Source: Magicicada septendecula | Lineage: Eukaryota; Arthropoda; Insecta; Hemiptera; Cicadidae | Direction of reading: 5' to 3' | Assembly: GCA_034769895.1 (NCBI GenBank) | Contig: CM068372.1 | Location: forward strand, 439,460,958 to 439,524,957 | Length of the DNA stretch: 64,000 nt | Part shown: positions 36,637-47,509 of the stretch, in pieces | Position numbering within the stretch: the stretch's first letter is position 1 | How the letters are laid out: the number at the start of each line of letters is the position of its first letter | Position numbers and translations under genes: made by a program | The notes under the pieces: model-generated | The model's input: only the letters and a program-made list of their open reading frames with translations | Databases searched by the model: none | What the model was told of the DNA's origin: nothing

Positions 36637-36990
36637 TATTTACTTCATCGTCGTCATCCTTTACGGCTTAGGCTACTAGCCTGTTCCAGTCTCAATGGAA
36701 TTCATCCAACCATCTCTTACGGGTTCTTCCCACACTTCTCTTCCCCCCTTGGATGATAGTCAAGGGTTCTTCTTGAAAATCTAGTTGGATCCATTCTCTC
36801 TACATGTAACCGCCACTACGTTTTGTACCGGGAGATTTTCTCATTTTATCTTTCAGCTATGCCTAGCTCCATTCTAACAGATCATTTCTGATAAGATCTC
36901 TCCTGATACAACACTTTACAGCCCTCAAGTACCTCATTTCCGCTCCTTGTATTCTAGCTACATCGTACGGTAGTTGAGGCATTGTCGTTA
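36637..36990 (-). mobile_element. LINE 3' fragment with GAT/GAC tail
   Basis: The minus strand reads 'DVARIQGAEMRYLRAVKCCIRRDLIRNDLL' across 36870-36965 (quoted as separate blocks AEMRYLRAVK and RRDLIRND), then after frame changes 'GKRSVGRTRKRWLDEFH' and 'DWNRLVA', ending in GACGACGATGAAG. The copy is 5'-truncated. Confidence 0.7.
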
Positions 36991-38239
36991 CATTATATTT
37001 CATCGGAGGGTCCGATGTGTCAAACGGGTTAGCCCGTCCACTTGTCAATACGAAATGAGGAAAGACGGAAAGTGTGCGAGAGAATCCCAAAATAGGGCGC
37101 GAGAGACGTTTTCTCAATCTCTGTAAAAATAATTAATTATAGATCGAACAAATGCCATACGTTTTCCTCGGTACTGCAAGCACGTTTCGTGTACAGTAAA
37201 CGTTCGAAATAAACACACACACACACACACACACACAAGCATATTTATAATCAGCAGCGGCATCACTTGTCTGTCCTCGGCTGAGCGAATGCATGCACCA
37301 GACGTACACTTCTTCAGTATATACTGTACCACAATACTTGACCACTCCATCCCGTCACCTTACAAAGGACCGTCATCGTAGCACTGTTTAATCTAATAAC
37401 CTCTTCGTGTGGCCAACTGCTGTGCCCCACATGTATTCAATAAAACATAAAGTATACTTGTTGTCAATAACCGACTTGACTGACAACTTGGACATTAAGA
37501 CAACAATTCTCGCCAATTTGTTGATTTAGTCCTGTTAATTCTACAAACAAAATACTATGCCTGCAATCAAACAACTAAACAGACTTCTCTGGTGTATGAA
37601 ATTCACGAATTTAGTGAAAATACGACTTTAAAACCGCATACCTAATTGGAAATGTTGGAGCATGCAATATAGAGACATGGGACATAATGAAAAATAAGTA
37701 TAAAAACCAGCTGTAAAGATGGATGTAAAGACACTCTAGATTTACAAGAAACTATAGGGTCTGAAACACGGAGACGCGGGGTAGAATTGAATTTAATATC
37801 AGAATATAGGAATTATGCTTAAGAGACGTGGGGAAGGAGCAGCGAAAGCATGGAAAAAAGAACATATAGAAAGCAATGCAGAACAGAATAGTCACTGATT
37901 AAGATTGTTTGGATTGGCAAAGGTGAAAGCTATAACGTGTAAAACTATTCTCTATAGTTATATTATTATTCCTTCCTTTTCTTTTCAGGTGTCAGCCATC
38001 TATGGGCCGTGATTGCACGACTTCCTTCACTTTTTGGAGTTATTTTCTCCTTTGCCAGTATGCTTCATTCTCTGAATCGCTCTTGCTTGTTCTTCAACCG
38101 ATAACACCCAGGAAGTATGTTAGATAAGAGAGGCACAGAATCATGTGAAATGAGTCGCAGGGTACAAGGCTCGAGGAAACTGTGGGAGCACTGAATCACA
38201 TTCTGTGGGTCTAGAATAATTTGTTGTGTAACAAGAAAA
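36991..38239. other. Mostly unassigned; CA tract and weak LINE traces
   Basis: A CA run lies at about 37211-37238. At 37730-37920 the plus strand has weak similarity to LINE C-terminal sequence, too degraded to call. No gene is seen. Confidence 0.4.
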
Positions 38240-38530
38240 CAATAAGAAGAGTAATGGTAGGCGTGGTACTAACTTTGTGCACTGAGGGAGTGAAAGTGAA
38301 GACTGGGCATTGAGGAAGACTACTGACAGCCTTCAGAGAAGTTTTCGAGTGCCTAGGTTGGAACGTGTTCTCAATGGGAAAATAAGAAGAATGGAATCTT
38401 CCGATGCCATACAGGGATAGAGATCAAGTCTTAAATGGTTTGGACATATATTAAGAACGTCGGATTCTGGTCGTCGAAAAAAACAGCTGAGGTGGATTAT
38501 TTCTTCACTGCTGAACTATCGACAAGTGAA
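38240..38530 (+). mobile_element. LINE C-terminal scrap
   Basis: The plus strand encodes 'SLQRSFRVPRLERVLNGKIRRMESSDAIQG' in two blocks and 'SSLKWFGHILRTSDSGRRKKQLRWI', the GHxxR-type C-terminal block of LINE ORF2. It abuts an inverted LINE fragment to the right. Confidence 0.6.
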
Positions 38531-38559
38531 GCACCCTACCTTAGCTTATTAGCCCCTAC

Positions 38560-39160
38560 GTTACCTTATTAATTTACTAGCAAGCTGTCTAGCTGCAGAA
38601 CTTCTCTATAGTGTTCGTCTTCTCCTCTGATTACAAATTATTCTAGATCTGATGGTCTTCTTTCAGTTAAGGTATTTGTGTTTTTCCATTTTTTCTGCAA
38701 AGTTAGGATGTTGTTTGCTATCATTTCTGGCTCCATCTTTCTAAGGTGTCCGCAGAACGGAATTCGTCTCTTCTTAAATTGTGATAGATATCTTTGCAAA
38801 CATTACACGCAGCTCTCGGTTTGGATTCAAATAAAATGTAAACGCATTTTCTAATACTTTGCCGGATCCCAGCATTTTCCTTAAAAATTTCCTTTCTTTT
38901 TCTTTTCTATTTCCGAGGATAATTTACTAGCCTAGGATCATAGCAGCCTGTCTGCTGCGTATGAACATACCGCATAGAGTGACCGAATTTGGTCCGGTAG
39001 AATAGTGTTTCGGATTTGTAAGTTCTGTGGCAATAGTCTGAACGCTGTGTCCATCTTTCTCCCCCTTTCTTCAATCGTCACTTCTTGTTGATGTTCTGGC
39101 GGGGCGAGGTTGTAATCTTACCTCGGTATCTAAGCTCTTCTGACATCACCATATTTGATC
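38560..39160 (-). mobile_element. LINE C-terminal relic
   Basis: Minus-strand frames include 'FKKRRIPFCGHLRKMEPEMIANNIL' (about 38690-38775, in blocks), 'NSLRMRLHFI'-like sequence and upstream 'TIEERGRKMDTAFRLLPQN'-like sequence near 39030-39075. Many stops interrupt it. It is oriented opposite to the scrap at 38240-38530. Confidence 0.55.
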
Positions 39161-39284
39161 CTCATTGTCCAGGCTGGACCATTCATGTACGTTGTCTTTT
39201 CAAAACTTATTTGTAAACTTGACTTCGAAGGTGATTTTTTTCAAGGCTTCTATCTCTAAAGTCAATTGTAAAAATCTATATTTT

Positions 39285-39289
<5 letters not shown>

Positions 39290-39325
<36 letters not shown>

Positions 39326-39353
39326 ACTACTGCTACTACTACTACTACTACTG

Positions 39354-39389
<36 letters not shown>

Positions 39390-39390
39390 A
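39290..39390. repeat. CTG/CTA trinucleotide repeat
   Basis: A CTG run (39296-39324) passes into a CTA run with interruptions. Poly-Leu in one plus frame is an artefact. Confidence 0.9.
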
Positions 39391-39420
39391 TAGTAATATT
39401 AGTTGCATAATAAGTTGCAT

Positions 39421-39972
39421 AAGTTCAACCTTATGTGCGGCCCATTAGGCGAACCCTTAAGTCAGTAAGTAAAGGGACACGCCTAAAATTCTACAAGGTG
39501 ATGGCTCTTCCCACACTTCTTTATGGGTCTGGGAATTGGACTTTAACGATACGCCAAGCCAGTCGCATCCTAGATTTCTCAGGCACTTGGCAGGGTACAC
39601 TCTCCATGATCATAAAGTAAACACAGATATACGGCAGGAACTGAATATTATGAGTATACTCGACAGGATCGGCCAGTATCGGCTGAATTGGTGGGAACGT
39701 CTTTGCCGAATGGGTGACTGCCGCATCCCCAGATAACTATGGAACTATAAGCAGAGGGGACGGAGAGGTGTGGGACGTCCGAAGAAGCGCTGGAGTGACC
39801 AGCTTTATTTAATCTTTGCCTATTCGAGGCTGGAACAAACCATCCTTGGTTTAATCCTTGAAGAAGAAGAAGAAGAAGAAGAAGAAGAAGAAGAAGAAGA
39901 AGAAGAAGAAGAAGAAGAAGAAGAAGAAGAAGAAGAAGAAGAAGAAGATGATGATGATGATGATGATGATGA
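39421..39972 (+). mobile_element. LINE 3' end with expanded GAA/GAT tail
   Basis: Blocks in order: 'TRLKFYKVMALPTLLYGSGNWT' (39478-39540), 'NTDIRQELNIMSILDRIGQYRLNWWERL' (39618-39705), 'CRMGDCRIPR', 'GRRGVGRPKKRWSDQL' (39756-39805) and the terminal TGGAACAAACCATCC. The tail is about 95 bp of GAA followed by about 25 bp of GAT. Two frame changes occur in the coding part. Confidence 0.8.
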
Positions 39973-39975
39973 CAT

Positions 39976-40639
39976 TTGAATTATCTCAGATACTTATTTA
40001 GCGAACGTTTTGTACATTCGTAATTCTACAGTTAAAATTCTACATTTCTGAGAACGTGCATGTAGACCAAAATCAAGCGTGTGGGTATGCTGCTTCAAAC
40101 AAGAACTTCTGTGGTATTAAACGATAATTATAAGTGACATGAGTCAATAGTGGTATATTTATAATTAGTTAATCAACGTACACCTCATACACAACAAAAT
40201 CCACTAATAAACGAATCTACCGTATACTGCTTTTCTTGGTTTGCTCTACGCAAAATTTATTCCAGTCTGGGCCCCTCAAACTGGCACTTGCCAAATGATG
40301 CCGCTTAATTTTCATTAATAAAAATCACAGTTTATTTAAAATCAATATCGCACCGTTGTTAACAAACCCAAGACCTACAATATACTTAACATTTTAATAC
40401 AGAATTAATATCGACAGCGTCAGTAAATAATTTCACGGCGTTTATTAAGCAGTGAAATTTCAAGTTCCAATGTTGAGCACTGCTGCATACACCCCGAGCC
40501 TGTACGAGGAAGGGATTCAAAAGTTCAAACCTTCTCAATTAAAAAGCTAGTTTTTTCAATTTAAATTAATTTTATTTTTTTTAATTCGGGGTCAAAACGT
40601 CCTACGACTTTTAATTACTAAATGGTATTATGATGGTGT
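39976..40639. other. Unassigned stretch
   Basis: AT-rich sequence without a recognised gene or repeat. Confidence 0.4.
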
Positions 40640-41010
40640 GATAAATTATAACGATGGTAATTGCCCGACGTAACCCTTGTGTTAAATTTAAATTTCTACA
40701 AAGTTATGTCTGTTCCTGTAATGTCCTATGGGTGTAAAGTAGGACTATAACTAAGAAACAAGACACTAAATATAAACCTGTAGGACATACGTACGTGGGT
40801 AGACCCAGGGCCAGGAAGAGATGGCTGGAAAAGTTTTAAAAACCGAAATATGCCGTAACGTGAAGATGATGATGAAGTTGATCGCGAATCACATCTGAAG
40901 ACAATATCATTGATATGCTAAATAGAGGAGCAACCTACAGGAGAAGAGTAGCACTTGGCACGAAAGAGGAACAAATTCAAGTAATGGACCAAAAACGGCA
41001 GTGGTATGGG
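40640..41010 (+). mobile_element. Two degraded LINE C-terminal pieces
   Basis: At 40690-40870 the plus strand shows 'FYKVMSVPVMSYGCEV' and a 'GRPRARKRWLE'-type block followed by GATGATGATG, as in the copy at 46965. At 40895-41010 another piece reads 'NRGATYRRRVALGTKEEQIQVMDQKRQWYGKI'-like blocks. Both are interrupted. Confidence 0.55.
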
Positions 41011-41206
41011 AAAATCAAGTACCGTCTGCCTAGTGGCAAAAGCTAAAGAGCATGATAATGTCTTTCGGCCGCCAGCTAAACGCAACATTTGCAGAAAGGA
41101 AACAATCAGTCAGTCAGTAACCATAATAATGTTGCGTTTAGCTGGCGGCCGAAAGACATTATCATGCTCTTTAGCTTTTGCCACTAGGCAGACGGTACTT
41201 GATTTT
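41011..41206. repeat. Perfect hairpin with 77-bp arms
   Basis: 41011-41087 and 41130-41206 are exact inverse complements, separated by 42 nt that contain a CAGTCAGTCAGT run. No mismatch was seen in the arms. No flanking target duplication was found. Part of the arm (AAAGACATTATCATG) recurs at 41905-41919. This could be a very young foldback element, a strand-switch event or an assembly artefact. Confidence 0.85.
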
Positions 41207-42348
41207 TCTATTTTAAACTACAATGTAAATTTCGGCTTGCACATAAAAAGGCGCTTTCTTAAGATTTTAACTCCACTTTAAATTTAAAGAATGTGTACTC
41301 ACTTCTAAGTAATATTAAATATTGATTTACGTTTTACATTCATAATGCTAGATAGGAATTTCCTGGTAAACGTTTATCGTAATAACATTTAATTAAATTC
41401 TGCAGAAATGGATTACGCATTTCATTAACTATGAGGACATAAACGTCCTCAAATATAATATCTAAAGTTTAAAATATAAAGAACAGTAGATTTGCATTTA
41501 CCATGACAAATATTTTAATGAATAGATCGTTAGCTGAATCACATACGAACACAACCATTAACTAGAGACAATAACCCCAATAACCTATCTACAGCTATGC
41601 AGTGTTGTTTGCTTGTTAGGTCTTTAATCTGCGACGACGTTAGCATGTTAGCGGTCGCGGTTTTAGTTAACGATTCCCGGCTGGTAAATTGTGCTAACAC
41701 TTGATTTTAAACTTTCAGGACGCTTTATAAATCTGGTTTAATTGTTTGCAGTGATATTATTTTTAGCACATTATATATATTGCGACGTATCAAAACAAAC
41801 GTTTATTTACAACAATCCCAATGACGTCACGCAAGAATGACGTCATGCAGCGTGATGCGTTACAGTTTACAGCGTTACAGAAATTTTCAAATGATGGCCA
41901 GCCAAAAGACATTATCATGTCAAAAACCATCGACGTAAGGCATAAATTTAAAAGTGAGAGAAGAAGTGGAAGAAAAAGGAGCAGATATAGAACATTCGGT
42001 GATGTTCTATAACGAGTTATTTATTTATGTTGCATTACGTATCAAATGATTATTTGATACGTTATCGCGGACCATTAAGCAATTATGGCAGTCACTTTAC
42101 TAGTTGGTTTGTTTCGATTCCTGCGTTGCTATGACAATTTGAATGTACTAACTGCTCTTTCTAAGTGACACAAGATACGACCGTTGTAAGGTTAAGGATA
42201 GGGTAAACAAGCGCATTAGTAATTAGGATCGAGTTCTAGAGTTTCCAAGTAAAACTGTGTATAATTTGTCAATACGACAGCGAACGACGAAGAGTATCGT
42301 TGTCTTGGAATCACTTTTACTAGAGACGAATCCAGCGAGAGGAACGCG
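41207..42348. other. Unassigned, with two CRE-type octamers
   Basis: TGACGTCA occurs at 41822-41829 and again at 41838-41845. A perfect 11-bp-arm palindrome, ACGTATCAAAT-GATT-ATTTGATACGT in two halves, lies at 42037-42062. No gene is recognised; the 63-codon frame at 41821-42012 has no motif. Confidence 0.45.
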
Positions 42349-42417
<69 letters not shown>

Positions 42418-42426
42418 CTCGCTCGC
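42349..42426. repeat. (TC)n tract
   Basis: A nearly pure TC run of about 65 bp followed by GCTCGCTCGCTC. Confidence 0.9.
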
Positions 42427-43189
42427 TCTCACTCCCTCTCTCTGACTTAATTCAAGTTAATAATAATTTCACACGGCACGCATAATTGGAACTAATGACG
42501 TTGAAAATTAGCGCCGACAAGAAGTGACTAATGATGGAGCAAATTGAAGCAAGACGGGGTGGCGGCGACGGAGGCGGCGGCGCTCAAGACGAATGTTTCG
42601 CACTCTTAAACTTGCCGGAGCGATTCCAAGCGACGGGCAAAATTAATTACATTTATCGGCTCCTACCGCTCCGTCTGCGACTTTTCGTCAGGCCAAATGT
42701 ATGGCCAACAGCGTGTCATTTATCCAATGCTTTGGTCCTTTTTTTCAAACGATCTCTCTATTTTGTTCTATAGTCACATGTGAGTTCAGTTAGGCCCAGT
42801 AAACGACAGGTCTAGAAGTACACATGACTGACAGACGTTTTTCGCACAGCGCGATTAGAAGTAGGGCAACTGGCCACGTGGGCCCGCATACATAGCAACT
42901 GGCCGCGTGGGCCCGCACACATAGCGAAATGTTTGTCCCGTCTTCAAGTGGATGCAATTTGAGTGACCTCTTCTCTCCATGGACGGATTTGTCAGAGAGA
43001 TTAATGAGTACGGCAGTGTGTAATCTAGTATGCTCCCTCAACTGGAAAAACTCGCTAAATAGTTGGATAAATTTATTATCGTATACATTTTAATATTAGA
43101 TCATTTTTAAATTATTATAAAAATTACGAGAATCCCTATTACCCAACTATGTTTTGTTTAGTGCAGCAACACTCGTGGAGCAATTATAC
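42427..43189. other. Non-repetitive islet with a 29-bp tandem duplication
   Basis: This stretch matches none of the repeat families seen elsewhere in the window and is GC-richer around 42530-42700. A plus-strand frame of 80 codons at 42531-42773 begins with a Gly-rich segment and has no recognised domain. A 29-bp unit containing GGCC(A/G)CGTGGGCCCGCA is duplicated at 42868-42896 and 42897-42925. It may be host regulatory or UTR sequence; that is inference only. Confidence 0.3.
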
Positions 43190-44575
43190 AGTAAACGGTA
43201 AAAATTTTCAGACATTGGGATTTGTATTAAGATTCCCTTAGTCCCGGCTGGATTTTTATAATTTTTTCAAATTTTTGATACCATTTTGTGTGTTCTATGG
43301 TCAAAAATTTTGAAATTTCCAAAACTGTACACTATATTCAGATTTTTGTTACGTCCTCTTTAGTTTGATATCACACATGGAATTTGCAATTTTATTAGAC
43401 TTTTGCTCCACTTTTTGAGCTCGCCCGATCCAAAATTTTTAAATGTGAAAAAAGTATCACTATATCACTATATTCAGATTTTAGTTCTAATCATTTAAAT
43501 TTGATACGCCACATGAATTTTTGGATTTTATCAAAAAATTTCCACCCACTGTTTGGACTCTGGTGTTCCAAAATTTTAAAACGTTCATAAGGGGACGTCC
43601 ATTAATTACGTGAGGTTTTTTTTTAAATTTGGACCCCCTCCCCCCCTTGGTGAGATTTGGTGAGATGTGGTGGGACCCCCCCCCTCACGTGAGGTTTACC
43701 CTATAATTTTTATATATTTTATATGATCACTAAGAGAATTCTTGTCGGTGAACTTCAGCTTAGCTTCCTTCCACACACGATTAACTTCTTGCTGGCACGT
43801 TTGTTTCGACTTGTCTGCATGCCGCTTATCATACGCATTGTAAAAGTTTTTATACAAATTCATGTTGAACATAATAACATCGGCTTTATATGCGTTGCAG
43901 AATATCACGACTGACTCGCTGACTGACACGCAGTGATTTCGACCGGCGCGGCAGGGAACTCCCCGAATGAAATCTGACACTTGTGCGGCTCTTTGTTTCA
44001 AATCGGGGAATCCCGGGCATGCACACGTTTATTAAGCATTCAGTTCAGTTCAGAGAGGCCATAAAGATTGGTGGGCACTTTAATATTGTCTATGCTCGGG
44101 ATTAATTTTATAAAACAAAATGTTATCCGTTATAATAATGTATATTCTCTGAATTAAAAAGTTGACGTGAGATTTTCATTGGCCCCCCTCCCTTTAAATG
44201 AGATTTGGTGAGATTTTGCCGGACCCCCCCATTTTGAGCTCACGTAATTAATGGACGTCCCCTAAGTGAACAATAAATTCATTTTTTGGCTAAAATTTCA
44301 TCTACTTTGATGCCCCACATGGGTTTTTGGGATTCTTCCAAAGTTTTGATCTATCGTATTTTTGCCTTTCAAGCCCCCCCTAGTTTTCGGGGGGATTAAT
44401 CTAAAAAAGAATAGATTTCTGCAGGGTAAAAGTATGGACTCGTACGGCAAATTTTACAAAAATCGGTTGATGCGTTCAAAAAGTCTCCTGAGACATACCC
44501 CAAACAGATAAATATATAAACAGACACATAGATTCCAACGGTCGGTTTAAAACTGAAAACTCGCTTAGCTCGTTC
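43190..44575 (-). repeat. Unclassified repeat, split by a transposon
   Basis: Minus-strand homologue of 19180-19540, ending with GAACGAGCTAAGCGAG at the right. It contains several internal AT-rich units with a CACATG(G/A)ATTT core (about 43371, 43508 and 44318). It is interrupted by the element at 43590-44263. Confidence 0.55.
43590..44263. mobile_element. DNA transposon fragment with 25-bp TIRs
   Basis: AGGGGACGTCCATTAATTACGTGAG-type ends (first 20: AGGGGACGTCCATTAATTAC) occur at 43590-43614 and inverted at 44239-44263. Inside each end are GGACCCCC and GGTGAGATTTGGTGAGAT blocks. A 101-codon minus frame (43696-44001) contains 'KNFYNAYDKRHADKSKQTCQQEV' and 'RVWKEAKLKFTDKNSL' in blocks; I do not recognise a transposase catalytic domain in it. 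The target duplication is not clear. It is probably an internally deleted element. Confidence 0.65.
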
Positions 44576-44656
44576 AGATAAACCAAAGAAAGAAAAGCAG
44601 TTGGAAATGTAGATTTTACTATGTAAAAATGTATAAAATGTATAATATAAAATATA

Positions 44657-45535
44657 TTATAATATATAATATAAAATTATAAACGTTTTAAAATGTATAA
44701 ACGCAGCCTTGGTCAGTTGTGCGTAGTCTGTAGCATGTGGTGGTAGATTAATATTTCTATTTTCAATCCATGCGATTATATCTTTTTTTAGCCATGACAT
44801 TGTCGGGTTTCTTGTTTCGGGATCTGTCATAGTGTGGTAGGGGGCTTGGTCGATTACTATTGCAGATTTTTGTGGAAGGATACTTAAAAAACGTCGGAAC
44901 CATTCTTGAAAGTGTTTGGAATTCATTTCGTTGTGATAATCGGAAGTCCCCTTCTTTCCAACGAAACACAGCTCGCCTCCTGGTAGAAAGCCGTCCTCAC
45001 TTCCGATATGTAAAATAATAACTCTTTTTCCAGCACCGGCTGGAGTTTTGAATCCTCCTCGCCAGCCATTGACTTCTTGAAGTGCTCCTCGGTAGTGGTC
45101 GTAGGAAGTGAAATCTAAATTCAGAGCTTCAACTACTTTTTCCTGCCAGGCATAGCTCATTGTATGATTTTGTCCGCACCATGTTTCGTCAGTATAAAAA
45201 ATTTTATAGCCTTCAGAACGCAAAGACCGTATCTTTCTCAAAAACTCATTTCTTGAAGCAGCTATAGAAACAGACTCCATTAGGACAGGTTTCTTGTTCA
45301 ATTTTTTAAAACGGAATCCAATACCATTTACAATATTTCGCAGTGTTCTGGTCGTCATAGCGGGAAAATCTGGAATGCTGTCTTCAAGTTTCTTTCTCAA
45401 TACATCAATAGTCGGAAACATTTTATCTATGACAAAACCATGAATAGATCTACGGATGACACCTACGGTAATTGTATCCCACAAAACAACAACTATCCCA
45501 ACAACATACTTGCTGTGTAAACAAGGAACAGACAA
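44657..45535 (-). CDS. IS630/Tc1-mariner-type DDE transposase, truncated
   Basis: A 292-codon minus-strand frame. Homology to the family appears to begin near residue 25 ('GVIRRSIHGFVIDKMFPTID'), and the preceding residues are probably not native coding sequence, so the true start is unknown. Residues about 41-110 look like the helix-turn-helix region. The DDE core follows: 'IFYTDETWCGQNHT' with Asp116, 'GKRVIILHIGSEDGFLPGG' around 169-187, and 'SAIVIDQAPYHTM' with Asp229, where the usual DNAPYH reads DQAPYH. The sequence runs to 'INLPPHATDYAQLTKAAF' and stops; I see no clear third catalytic acid, and the frame is shorter than the usual 330-360 residues. Such proteins cut and paste transposon ends. 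No TIRs were identified. It may be a recently degraded element or a domesticated remnant; the former is likelier. Confidence 0.7.
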   Translation of the reverse strand: MSVPCLHSKYVVGIVVVLWDTITVGVIRRSIHGFVIDKMFPTIDVLRKKLEDSIPDFPAMTTRTLRNIVNGIGFRFKKLNKKPVLMESVSIAASRNEFLRKIRSLRSEGYKIFYTDETWCGQNHTMSYAWQEKVVEALNLDFTSYDHYRGALQEVNGWRGGFKTPAGAGKRVIILHIGSEDGFLPGGELCFVGKKGTSDYHNEMNSKHFQEWFRRFLSILPQKSAIVIDQAPYHTMTDPETRNPTMSWLKKDIIAWIENRNINLPPHATDYAQLTKAAFIHFKTFIILYYIL

Positions 45536-46964
45536 AGGTCAGCGTGAGTCAGTGCATAGTTTGGCAACGTCAGGCGGCAAGAAAGAGAAAGCTACCCTCT
45601 AATAAGAGATTTACCTGCGAAGAATCCGCTTACTGCGGGAATAAAAATCCTTTACAAATATCACTTAGTTTAAAATTACTAAACCTGCACATGTTAAAAG
45701 GAATTAGACAATTTTAATATTTACATATTAAAGGTGCTATAGGTGCTTTGAACGGAATTTTTGCACCTCAAATTACGATTTTTGTAAGGGTTTTGAAAAT
45801 TAACAGCAACTAATAAAATAAACAAAATAAAATTCTGAAAATTTAGGATTATATTTATAAAGGTCTTATCAGTACTGTGTAAAAATTTCAAAACAATCGA
45901 ACGAGCCGTTTTTTTACAACAACTGTTTGAACTTCACTTTTAGTTGGAAACTGTGAAAAAACCGGTACTTTTTCTACATTTTACTTCATAGATATTTTTC
46001 GACGACATATAAAATTTTTTTTAACGATACCACAAAAAATATAAATAAACAAGCTTTAGTTTAACGTTTATTTGAACAGAATCGGATAAGCCGTTCTCGA
46101 GATTTGGACTTTAAACTCGAGTCTACATACTTTTTTCCCCGACAGTAGATTCGTCCCGTCATCACTTAGAGATTGTGAAAAGACAGGTATCGTTTGAAGA
46201 ACCCCTTATAACACCCTGATAAATTATTTATCTTCCATCGGATTTTCATTAATACGCAGAATTTGTAATATGCGAGCAGCAACAACTAGGCCCATACGGG
46301 GACACGGCAAGGCGTGGACGCATGTCGCTCTCACGCCCTCATTACTCCTACAGAACTGTCGCTCAGACCTTTGTCTATAGTTTGCAGTGGCATGTTTAAC
46401 TACTTAGTCCGTACTTCACAGCTGACAGGACAGCGACAGTCACGTCGACGTACAATATATGTAGAACATATTCTACCTTTATTGTCGCCCCGACACGTTT
46501 GTCTGTTAGGGGCCTACTTCTTTCCTCCAACGCAAGACCAAAAATACACTTCAAGTACTGAGGGAAGATTACGTCATGTAACTAACTTCGGAGTGCTGTT
46601 ACTGGGTACCTATTCCCTTCAAACGATAAGATGTGACCGCCTTATAGATTAATTCGAAACATCTGACATGGTTTTTTGTTGTCACACCAAGTTTTAATTA
46701 GAGCTTCGTAAACTCATCTAATATTTTCATAAAGTATTGGCTGCCTAAGGGAAAATTAAAGTTAATAATAAATAGTCCACTAGAAAATGTCCCAAGCTAA
46801 GGCTCGAACGTTTTGTTTCGCTATCTATTCATTCTCGTACAGAATCCATTTCCGTATTATTATTAAAAATAATAAATAATGATCAAATTGTTGAACAGGT
46901 GAGCCATTTTTAACTATTTGGGAAATGATAGTCGATATGATAAGAATTATGATATTGATATTAA
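45536..46964. other. Unassigned stretch
   Basis: 45730-46200 has AT-rich sequence with AATCG(A/G)A...GCCGTT blocks resembling the non-coding part of an interspersed repeat. A 112-codon plus frame at 46314-46652 has no recognised motif. Confidence 0.4.
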
Positions 46965-47372
46965 GTTAGTTACGTTCAAGATTTGTGGGACAATCAACTT
47001 GTTTATAGAAACAAGGTACGTCGAGATACAAAATTAAAGTTTTACAGTTATGGCGGTCCCTGTACTGTCCTATGTGTGTGAGTTGTGTACGACAACTAAG
47101 AAATGTCGACAACTAGGCCTCGGAAATGTCGTTCTTAAAACGAGTTAAAAGGTGTTCTAAAGTTGATCGTGTAAAGACTGAAGCCATCAAAGAAGAACTA
47201 CAAGTGTTTAACTTGAATGAAAGACTAAAAGATAAGGAACAACGATGGAAAGAACATTTAAAAAGACTGTCAGATTTAAGACTGGCCAAACAACTCTGGA
47301 AATATAAACCTATAGAACACAGGTGTCTGGGTAGATACAGGAAGAGACGACTGGAGGATCTTTGAAGGCGGG
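46965..47372 (+). mobile_element. LINE 3' fragment
   Basis: 'FYSYGGPCTVLCV'-like altered sequence and 'MAVPVLSYVCELCTT' (about 47050-47095) precede a 79-codon frame from 47126: 'KTEAIKEELQVFNLNERLKDK', 'RWKEHLKRLSDLRLAKQLWKYKP' and 'GRYRKRRLEDL' (each in part). It is the same subfamily as 40690-40870 and has no trinucleotide tail. Confidence 0.7.
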
Positions 47373-47509
47373 ACACACGCCTTGTCTGTGCTGTGATGTG
47401 AAGCTGGTGATAACAGCTCTTAGCAGTTAGTAGTAACTCCAATTTCTGTTCCTTCGATACGGGTTACGACTCCCTGTGTCAGGACCCAAGATTCATTATC
47501 ATGTAGCTT

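Noticed and set aside
46314-46652. 112-codon plus-strand frame as a gene
   Set aside because: No motif, no splice or start context, and composition fits chance in mixed sequence.
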